6,894 nucleotides of DNA from Bacteroidota bacterium (GTDB lineage: Bacteria > Bacteroidota > Bacteroidia > Bacteroidales > P3): NCBI GenBank assembly GCA_030540495.1, contig JAUNWC010000081.1, positions 1 through 6,894 of the forward strand. The letters run 5' to 3'. A program made the translations under genes and the position numbers. This document shows positions 1-5,592 of the stretch, piece by piece (positions within the stretch are counted from its first letter, which is position 1; every line of letters starts with the position of its first letter). The notes beneath the pieces were generated by a model that was not told the origin of the DNA, did not search any database, and saw nothing but the letters and a program-made list of their open reading frames with translations.

Positions 1-7
1 TTGCCCT

Positions 8-27
8 ATAAAACAGGCTAAGCCTGC
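8..27. repeat. Short palindromic repeat upstream of recG, inverted copy of one downstream
   Basis: The core CAGGC-TAA-GCCTG (14-26) is a near-perfect palindrome preceded by ATAAAA. The 20-base stretch 8-27 matches the reverse complement of 2221-2240 at 18 of 20 positions. Read on the - strand, the hairpin is followed by TTTTATA and so resembles an intrinsic terminator, but no - strand gene is visible to its right that would need one. It lies just upstream of the recG promoter. It may belong to a dispersed intergenic repeat family; this window alone cannot show that. Confidence 0.55.
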
Positions 28-52
28 AACTTGCAAAAAATTTGTATCTTTG
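24..52 (+). promoter_or_regulatory. Bacteroidota-type promoter of recG
   Basis: TATCTTTG at 45-52 matches the -7 consensus TAnnTTTG used by the primary sigma factor of Bacteroidota. The -33 element is weak: the best candidate at a fitting distance is CTG at 24-26, instead of TTG. Transcription would begin a few bases after the -7 box, at about 57-61, leaving an AT-rich leader of roughly 13-17 nt before the ATG at 74. That leader contains no Shine-Dalgarno sequence, which is common in this phylum. The element also argues against a TTG start at 50, because that codon lies inside the -7 box. Confidence 0.65.
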
Positions 53-73
53 CAACATATTTATATACAAAGT

Positions 74-2182
74 ATGGAAGATAATATATTGCTTTATGAT
101 TTAACTTTTTTGAAAGGAGTAGGAGAAAAGCGAGCCTTGATTCTAAAAAAAGATTTAGGTCTTAGTACTTGGCACGATTTATTATATTATTTTCCTTTTA
201 GGTATGTGGATAAAAGTCAGTATCTAACCATAAATCAAATATCTTCTGAGGATGTATATATACAAATAAAAGGCAAGATAAGAGAAAAAAAACTATTAGG
301 CGGAACAAAAAATCAACGCTTGGTCTATATTTTTGAAGACAAGACAGGGAGGGTTGAAATAGTTTTTTTCAAGGGACTGAATTGGATAGATAAGAAAATA
401 CAAGGGGGTAGAGAGTATGTAATTTTTGGCAAACCTACTTTGTTTCAGAATACTTATTCGTTTATTCACCCTGAAATAGAGGATGCTCTTGTCTATGAGC
501 AGGAGGCAATAAAGGAAAAATTCTCTCCCATGTATCATACTTCCGAGAGAATGAAAAAAAACTTTCTAACCTCTAAGACGATAAGCAAACTAATAAAAAC
601 ACTGCTTGTAGAAGTAAATGAAAAGATAGAGGAAACTTTGCCCGAATATGCCATAGAGTTGAATAGGTTGATGCCTTTGGCTAAGGCTCTTAGGGAAATA
701 CACTTCCCCTCTTCCACAGAGCAACTTGCCAAAGCAAGATATAGATTAAAATTTGAGGAACTGTTTCTTTTGCAAATAGGTCACTTGTATGAAAAAGGCA
801 GGAGGCTAAGCAAAAGCGATGGTTTTGTTTTTCAAAAGGTTGGGAAGTATTTCAATGATTTTTACTCAAAAAATCTGCCTTTCACCCTAACCAATGCACA
901 AAAAAGAGTTATAAAAGAAATTCGCAACGATACCAGAAGCGGGCATCAAATGAATAGGCTTTTGCAAGGAGATGTTGGCTCGGGCAAAACTTTGGTTGCT
1001 TTGATGTGTATGCTTATAGCCTTGGACAATGATTTTCAAGCAACCATTTTGGCTCCCACAGAAATACTTGCCATGCAACATTATAATAGTATTTCAAAGT
1101 TTCTTAGAGGGATGAATATAAATGTGGCTCTTTTGCAAGGCAGTATTAAGGGGAAAGCAAGAAAAAATATTCTTTCCAATCTTGCTGAGGGTAGTATAGA
1201 TATACTTGTGGGTACTCATGCTATCTTGGAGGATAGTGTTGTGTTTAAGAATCTTGGCTTTGTGGTCATAGATGAGCAACATAGATTTGGGGTAGAGCAA
1301 AGAAGTCGTATGTGGAGAAAAAACAAAGTAAAACCTCCTCATATTTTGGTTATGACCGCTACTCCCATACCAAGAACATTGGCAATGACGGCATACGGAG
1401 ATTTGGACTATTCCATAATAGATGAGTTGCCTCCGGGCAGGAAACCAGTAAAAACCATTCATCTTTTTGATAGAGATATATTAAAAATGTTTGCTTTTAT
1501 GCATAGACAAATAGATGCGGGCAGACAAATATATGTTGTTTATCCTTTGATAAACGAAAATGAGAGTTTGGACCTAAAGGATTTGATGGATGGCTACAAT
1601 AGTATGGAGAGAGAATTCCCTAAGCCAAAGTATCAGATAAGCATAGTGCATGGGCAAATGAAAGAGGATGCCAAAGACTATGAAATGCAACGTTTTATAA
1701 AAGGAGAAACACAAATAATGGTAGCCACAACGGTTATTGAGGTAGGGGTGGATGTTAGCAACGCAACGGTTATGATAATAGAGAATAGTGAGCGTTTTGG
1801 ACTTAGTCAGTTACATCAACTAAGAGGCAGAGTGGGACGAGGAGCAGAGCAAAGTTATTGTATTCTAAGAAGTAAGGACAATTTATCTAAGGATGCAAAA
1901 CACAAAATAGAAATAATGTGTCAAACCAATGATGGCTTTGTTTTGGCAACGGAGGATTTGAAAATGCGAGGACCAGGCAATATTGCAGGTACGGAGCAAA
2001 GCGGAGTTTTGGAATTGAAAATAGCGGATATAATAAAAGACGAACCCATAGTAAGACGTAGTAGAGATTTTGCAAATATTGTTTTTGAAAAAGACCCAAC
2101 TTTTACCCATAAAGACAACGAATTGCTAAGAAAGTACTTGGAAACAACTCACCCAATAACAGATTTCTCCCAAATTTCATAA
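74..2182 (+). CDS. recG: ATP-dependent DNA helicase RecG
   Basis: RecG is a cytoplasmic superfamily 2 translocase that remodels stalled replication forks, Holliday junctions, D-loops and R-loops. The protein from ATG 74 is 702 aa, close to the 693 aa of E. coli RecG. It shows an N-terminal helix-hairpin-helix-like LKGVGEKRA (about 13-21) and then an OB-fold wedge domain (about 62-137). The helicase motifs follow: Walker A GDVGSGKT (299-306), motif Ia LAPTE, DEQH box (400-403), motif III TAT (428-430), motif V VATTVIEVGVDV and motif VI QLRGRVGRG (582-590). The C-terminal RecG motif RGPGNIAGTEQSG (632-644) couples ATP hydrolysis to translocation. All key residues are present, so it should be active. 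The frame is open back to a TTG at 50, but that codon overlaps the promoter, and MEDNILLYDL from ATG 74 resembles known RecG starts. It is a single-gene unit convergent with the division operon. Confidence 0.97.
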   Translation: MEDNILLYDLTFLKGVGEKRALILKKDLGLSTWHDLLYYFPFRYVDKSQYLTINQISSEDVYIQIKGKIREKKLLGGTKNQRLVYIFEDKTGRVEIVFFKGLNWIDKKIQGGREYVIFGKPTLFQNTYSFIHPEIEDALVYEQEAIKEKFSPMYHTSERMKKNFLTSKTISKLIKTLLVEVNEKIEETLPEYAIELNRLMPLAKALREIHFPSSTEQLAKARYRLKFEELFLLQIGHLYEKGRRLSKSDGFVFQKVGKYFNDFYSKNLPFTLTNAQKRVIKEIRNDTRSGHQMNRLLQGDVGSGKTLVALMCMLIALDNDFQATILAPTEILAMQHYNSISKFLRGMNINVALLQGSIKGKARKNILSNLAEGSIDILVGTHAILEDSVVFKNLGFVVIDEQHRFGVEQRSRMWRKNKVKPPHILVMTATPIPRTLAMTAYGDLDYSIIDELPPGRKPVKTIHLFDRDILKMFAFMHRQIDAGRQIYVVYPLINENESLDLKDLMDGYNSMEREFPKPKYQISIVHGQMKEDAKDYEMQRFIKGETQIMVATTVIEVGVDVSNATVMIIENSERFGLSQLHQLRGRVGRGAEQSYCILRSKDNLSKDAKHKIEIMCQTNDGFVLATEDLKMRGPGNIAGTEQSGVLELKIADIIKDEPIVRRSRDFANIVFEKDPTFTHKDNELLRKYLETTHPITDFSQIS

Positions 2183-2220
2183 ATTTCTTTCTTATAGGTT
2201 AGCATAGGTTGTAATAGGTT

Positions 2221-2240
2221 ACAGGCTCAGCCTGTTTTAT
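2221..2240 (+). terminator. Probable first intrinsic terminator of recG
   Basis: The perfect 6-bp stem ACAGGC / GCCTGT with a TCA loop (2221-2235) is followed directly by TTTTAT. It starts 38 bases after the recG stop codon, so position and orientation fit termination of recG. The stem is short and the T tract modest, so it may be inefficient. The same 20 bases recur inverted at 8-27, so it could equally be a copy of a repeat that happens to look like a terminator. Confidence 0.55.
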
Positions 2241-2243
2241 AAG

Positions 2244-2255
2244 ACGCTTAAGCGT
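2244..2255. repeat. Perfect 12-bp palindrome ACGCTTAAGCGT
   Basis: The sequence is fully self-complementary with no loop, so it looks more like a symmetric protein binding site or a repeat remnant than an RNA hairpin. It sits between the two terminator-like hairpins in the convergent intergenic region. No function can be assigned. Confidence 0.5.
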
Positions 2256-2286
2256 ATGACAATAGGTAATGACTCTGCCCTTATAG

Positions 2287-2323
2287 GTCAGCCTTAGGCT
2301 GTGCCTGAGGCTGACTTTTATTT
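2287..2323 (+). terminator. Strong hairpin, intrinsic terminator at the recG / operon convergence
   Basis: A 13-bp stem pairs 2287-2299 (GTCAGCCTTAGGC) with 2303-2315 (GCCTGAGGCTGAC). It contains one G-U pair and has a TGT loop, and TTTTATTT follows on the + strand. This is the strongest terminator in the window for transcription arriving from recG. On the - strand the stem is followed by CTATAAG and not a T tract, so its efficiency for the opposing operon is doubtful. The T tract overlaps the stop codon (2318-2320) of the convergent gene, so the two transcription units are packed end to end. Confidence 0.75.
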
Positions 2324-2893
2324 GTAGTTTTGTAAAACAAAGGTGTTATTCTCTAAGGTATGATAAAAATTTTTGCTCTCAAGAATTTGTTCTTTTGTGC
2401 TATTAGGAAAGAAAACCACAATAGGAGTATTGAAAAATAACAACGTTCTTTTATCTGAGCGAATAACAGAAATATAAGGTAAAATGCTATTATAGTTCAT
2501 TCTTTCTCCATTTTCTGAGGTATATGCAGCAAAAGACAAATACCCCAAAGATATTATACTCTTGTTTTTTATATGATAGACATTACAACCTTCCTTTATT
2601 TCTTTGCTCGGCTCTACAAAAAGAAAACCTTCTTTTAACTTGTTATTATATAACAGTTTGCAAGTACTCTTTTCTTTGCATATATTTATTTGTTGCAAAA
2701 ATGAGGGTGTTTTATCGGTGGTTTGCAAAGATAAATTCCCATTTTCAATAAGCAAATCCATTTTTGCAATATGATACACCTCAACATCTCCTTTTCTCTC
2801 TGTTTGTACCTCTACAAAATTCTGAGTCTTTGCTCCAAAAGATAGTATAAGAAACAGACAGAGAGAAAAGAATTTGAGTTTTTGCCCTTGCAT
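2318..2893 (-). CDS. Hypothetical secreted protein, last gene of the division operon
   Basis: I do not recognise the family of this 191-aa protein. Residues 1 to about 23 look like a Sec signal peptide: basic residues K5 and K7, a hydrophobic core FFSLCLFLILSFG, then AKTQ. Cleavage probably falls after A21 or T23. There is no lipobox cysteine and no later membrane segment, so the product is probably periplasmic or secreted. The mature part is rich in beta-prone residues. It has three cysteines (C72, C78, C103), an odd number that allows at most one internal disulfide pair. The ATG lies 8 bases after the stop of the lipoprotein gene upstream, so the two are almost certainly co-transcribed and perhaps translationally coupled. 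The gene ends inside the T tract of the recG terminator. The open frame, signal peptide and operon position make it a real gene; its role is unknown. Confidence 0.85.
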   Translation of the reverse strand: MQGQKLKFFSLCLFLILSFGAKTQNFVEVQTERKGDVEVYHIAKMDLLIENGNLSLQTTDKTPSFLQQINICKEKSTCKLLYNNKLKEGFLFVEPSKEIKEGCNVYHIKNKSIISLGYLSFAAYTSENGERMNYNSILPYISVIRSDKRTLLFFNTPIVVFFPNSTKEQILESKNFYHTLENNTFVLQNYK

Positions 2894-2901
2894 AAAACAA
2901 G

Positions 2902-3678
2902 TTATTGTTTGGAATCTGTGCTATCTGACTTCTTTCTGTGAGAAAATTTTAGTCCCATGGTGTTGCTTTCTTTCAAAAGAGTACCATCCAGGTCATAGAT
3001 TTCTACTCCCAAAGGTTTGCCCTCACTATTAAAGAATTCCCATTTCCCAACCTTAACATCTTTTTTGTATTTGCCTCTTGTCATCACTTGACCATTTTCA
3101 GCATAAACTACATAGGTACTGTCTCTCATACCATCCACATAGAAAGCCTCTGAGTTTATGTTGCCATTTTCGTACCAAGATAAGGCTTGTCCTTGAAAAA
3201 CATTGCCCACAAGGTTATACCTTATCATAGGTCTAAAGGAGTTGAAAAATCTATAATAAACAGCGGCATTGGAGTTCTTATCTTTCTTTACTGATATATC
3301 CACAAGAGTACCTTCAGGAGAGAAAGACATAGTAAGGATGGAATCTGTTTTATCAACTATTTTTTCAGAATTGTTATATATTTGCCATTGCTCTCCGCTT
3401 CGTAATTTGGTAAAATCGGCTTGGGCAAACATTTTCCCATCATCAAAATAAAACTTCCACTCCCCTGTTGCTATGGTATCATTAAAAGGTCCTTTGCTCC
3501 TAATCTTACCATTTTGATAGTAACGTTCTTGATAAACCTTTTTGCCTTGCTTGTAGTAGGCGACAAGTTCTGGCTTGCCATCAGAATACGTTTTTAACAC
3601 TTTCTTTTCTCCTTTGGAGCAAGAAACAAACAAAGACAGCAAAACAAAGGACAATACAATTAACTTCAATGATTTCAT
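2902..3678 (-). CDS. MORN-repeat (YwqK-like) lipoprotein downstream of ftsZ
   Basis: This 258-aa protein begins with a lipoprotein signal peptide: K3 and K5, hydrophobic LIVLSFVLLSLFVS, then C20 as the probable lipidated cysteine. The lipobox FVSC is relaxed at -3, which is tolerated in Bacteroidota. After the cysteine, SKGEKK lacks the acidic surface-export signal, so periplasmic facing is more likely. The mature part carries MORN_2-type repeats (YxxNGK..xxGxYxxGxxxGxW) in two blocks, at about 28-102 and 168-236. Examples are YYQNGKIRSKG, WYENGNINSEA and YAENGQVMTRGKYKKDVKVG. The stretch between, about 112-165, lacks the repeat pattern. Databases often label such proteins YwqK-family antitoxin; no toxin gene is seen here, so that name should not be taken as function. 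It starts 27 bp after ftsZ with no terminator between, indicating co-transcription. The role is unknown; an envelope function linked to division is inference. Confidence 0.88.
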   Translation of the reverse strand: MKSLKLIVLSFVLLSLFVSCSKGEKKVLKTYSDGKPELVAYYKQGKKVYQERYYQNGKIRSKGPFNDTIATGEWKFYFDDGKMFAQADFTKLRSGEQWQIYNNSEKIVDKTDSILTMSFSPEGTLVDISVKKDKNSNAAVYYRFFNSFRPMIRYNLVGNVFQGQALSWYENGNINSEAFYVDGMRDSTYVVYAENGQVMTRGKYKKDVKVGKWEFFNSEGKPLGVEIYDLDGTLLKESNTMGLKFSHRKKSDSTDSKQ

Positions 3679-3705
3679 AACAACTTCTTGTTTATTTTAC
3701 AACAA

Positions 3706-5433
3706 TTAATCTACAGGTCCATCCAAAACAGGGTTTTCCATCTTGACCAAATTACCATTGCTATTGATAGCCAATCTATCTGGTGTTTGATTGTTGGTAG
3801 CAAAAGAATCATCTATATTAGCATCAACAGAATGCATATTTGTTATTTGCTTAACTCCCTCTCTTGTGCATAACATTTCCCTCATAATCCTCACTCTTTC
3901 CCAATGCGTTGCATCATTAACGGTTTTATCTCCTTGTATTATATCATTTAGACTCTTTTTGTTTTTAGGTGCTTCTGGCTGAATACTTATTGTTGTAGTG
4001 GAGCCTTGAGAATCATATGCCTGAGTTTGCTCCAAGTTGGAGTTATTATTTTGAGGAACAGATTGCTCATTTCTCACATTCTCCATAAAAGGCTCCAAAG
4101 GATGTTTTTTCTCCTCTTGAGGTTTGTTTTGAGAATAATCTATTATAGTTCCATCAGTCCGCAATTCTCCTATTGTCCTACCTGGAGTAGCAAAATTTTG
4201 TACTCCTGTGTTATTCCCTACAACAGGGTTTGGGGTAGTAGGTTGTGTTGTATTTTCATTTATAGTGATTGGAGTAGTTGGTCGCGTAATGTTTCCTATA
4301 GGGTTAGAAGTTGGGGCAGAGTTTGGTATTGGAGAAAAACGAGGAGTCTCTACAACCGGTTTTTGCTCTATTGCCTTAGGTCTTGCAACAGCATTACCTC
4401 TTTCTATTGGGCTGTATATTTCTTTTGACTCAAAACCTGTGGCTACTATTGTAACAGCAACTTTGCCCTCCAATGTATCGTCATAACCATATCCCCAAAT
4501 AACATTGACCTCTGGATTTGTTATACTTTGCAAATAATCTGTTATTACCTCTACCTCTTCATTGTTAATCTCAAGTTCTGGGTCAGAAGAGCAAGCAAGA
4601 TACATAAGTATATTTTTTGTTTGAGATAAATCATTGTTATTTAACAAATCACAAGTCGTGGCTGCCTCTATTGCCTTATAGGCTCTGTCTTCTCCATCTC
4701 CTTCTCCGCTACCCATAAGAGCAACGCCCGAGTGTTTCATAACAGATTGAACGTCTTTGAAATCCACATGTATATAAGATTCATTAGCCGTCATCATTTC
4801 AGAAACTCCCTTTGCTGCCGTCAATAATATATCATCTGCCAAAGCAAAAGAAGCCTTCATATTCATTTTGCCTCTTTCTTTTAGTTTGTCGGTATTGACT
4901 ATTATCATAGAATCTACATATTGCTTAAGTTCTTCTATACCGGCAATGGCTTGTTCTCTTCTTCTTCTACCCTCAAAAGCAAAAGGAATTGTTACTATGG
5001 CAACAACCAATATTTCATCTTTTTCTTCTCCTTCCAAAGTCTCATCAGAAGGCAATTCTATCTCCTTGGCAATACTTGCAATAACAGGGCTGGCTCCCGT
5101 ACCGGTGCCTCCTCCCATACCTGCCGCAATAAACAGCATACGAGTATCATCTGTTAAGGCTTGTTTTATCTCTTCTTTGGCTGCTTGGGCTACTACTTTG
5201 GCTCTTTCTGGATTGTTGCCTGCCCCCAAGCCTCTGCCTAATTGTATTTTATTGGGCACAGGGGACTTTTCTAAACTTTGTCTATCTGTATTGCAAACAA
5301 TAAACTCAACTCCAGTTATTTTGTTGTTATACATATGATTTACAGCGTTAGTTCCTGCTCCGCCAACGCCTATGATTTTTATGTAAGAAGGTTCTTCTGA
5401 AGTTGCTTGAATATCTAATATATTATTATCCAT
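3706..5433 (-). CDS. ftsZ: Cell division protein FtsZ
   Basis: FtsZ is the tubulin-like GTPase that polymerises into the cytoplasmic Z ring and organises septal wall synthesis. The protein is 575 aa, longer than E. coli FtsZ (383 aa) because of a C-terminal extension typical of Bacteroidota. Visible are the N-terminal nucleotide site IGVGGAGTNAV (21-31), tubulin signature GGGTGTG (107-113), FEGRRR (153-158) and the T7 synergy loop HVDFKD (222-227). In that loop the two catalytic aspartates (D224, D227) are kept, but the usual Asn is His222. An acidic insert (about 127-139) lies where E. coli FtsZ has a short turn. The globular domain ends near ATGF (331-334). A low-complexity Pro/Thr/Asn/Gln linker (about 340-490) follows, then a basic helix (WERVRIMREML, 511-521) and the terminal peptide NPVLDGPVD, probably the partner-binding tail. 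It lies downstream of ftsA and upstream of the lipoprotein gene. Start ATG 5433 puts the usual short extension before the GTPase core. Confidence 0.97.
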   Translation of the reverse strand: MDNNILDIQATSEEPSYIKIIGVGGAGTNAVNHMYNNKITGVEFIVCNTDRQSLEKSPVPNKIQLGRGLGAGNNPERAKVVAQAAKEEIKQALTDDTRMLFIAAGMGGGTGTGASPVIASIAKEIELPSDETLEGEEKDEILVVAIVTIPFAFEGRRRREQAIAGIEELKQYVDSMIIVNTDKLKERGKMNMKASFALADDILLTAAKGVSEMMTANESYIHVDFKDVQSVMKHSGVALMGSGEGDGEDRAYKAIEAATTCDLLNNNDLSQTKNILMYLACSSDPELEINNEEVEVITDYLQSITNPEVNVIWGYGYDDTLEGKVAVTIVATGFESKEIYSPIERGNAVARPKAIEQKPVVETPRFSPIPNSAPTSNPIGNITRPTTPITINENTTQPTTPNPVVGNNTGVQNFATPGRTIGELRTDGTIIDYSQNKPQEEKKHPLEPFMENVRNEQSVPQNNNSNLEQTQAYDSQGSTTTISIQPEAPKNKKSLNDIIQGDKTVNDATHWERVRIMREMLCTREGVKQITNMHSVDANIDDSFATNNQTPDRLAINSNGNLVKMENPVLDGPVD

Positions 5434-5592
5434 CTTTCTTTCGCTTTTTTATTACCCTTTATGAAAAACTATAAATACTTATAAACAATAGTTTTCTAAA
5501 ATGTAAAATTACAATTTATATATTACTTACTATACTTATTATTTTAATTTATTTTAAACAGTGTTTTGTTAATAAACAAGTGGCAAAATTTC
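5434..5592. other. AT-rich gap between ftsA and ftsZ
   Basis: These 159 bases are only about 18% GC (29 G or C) and contain no plausible gene. On the - strand I find no exact TAnnTTTG -7 element; TACATTTT is the nearest, without a matching -33 box. An 8-bp inverted repeat pairs AAAACTAT (5465-5472) with ATAGTTTT (5488-5495) across a 15-base loop, a weak A/T stem. No T-tracted GC hairpin is present, so readthrough from ftsA to ftsZ is likely. AAAGGG about 20 bases before the ftsZ ATG, and AAGAAAG directly next to it, are poorly placed as ribosome binding sites. Confidence 0.5.

Larger units (their letters stand above)
2194..2289. repeat. Cluster of ATAGGT direct repeats in the recG 3' intergenic region
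   Basis: ATAGGTT occurs at 2194-2200, 2204-2210 and 2214-2220, an exact 10-base period. Two further variants follow: ATAGGTA at 2262-2268 and ATAGGTC at 2283-2289. That makes five copies of the ATAGGT core within 96 bases of non-coding DNA. The copies are interleaved with three palindromes annotated separately. The period of about one helical turn would suit a protein binding array, but a decayed repeat element is equally possible. There are no spacers of constant length, so this is not CRISPR. Confidence 0.6.

Noticed and set aside
50..73. TTG start for recG, adding eight residues
   Set aside because: The codon lies inside the -7 promoter box, and the added residues (MQHIYIQS) do not resemble RecG N-termini.
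1094..1462. 122-codon - strand frame opposite recG
   Set aside because: It lies entirely over the RecG helicase motifs and has no recognisable domain or upstream signal.
2194..2289. Possible mini-CRISPR from the repeated ATAGGT units
   Set aside because: The repeats are only 6-7 bases, the spacing is irregular after the third copy, there are no spacers, and no cas genes are in view.
2902..3678. Toxin-antitoxin module based on the YwqK-like antitoxin label
   Set aside because: The protein is a predicted lipoprotein with MORN repeats, and the partner gene is a secreted protein with no toxin motif. The family label is historical.
4006..5338. Several + strand open frames of 78-156 codons opposite ftsZ
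   Set aside because: They are antisense shadows of a clearly coding, conserved frame, with no promoter or family resemblance. Their length follows from codon composition.
5465..5495. Inverted repeat AAAACTAT / ATAGTTTT as a terminator or operator
   Set aside because: The stem is only 8 bp, almost all A-T, with a 15-base loop in DNA of 18% GC, where such pairs arise easily by chance.
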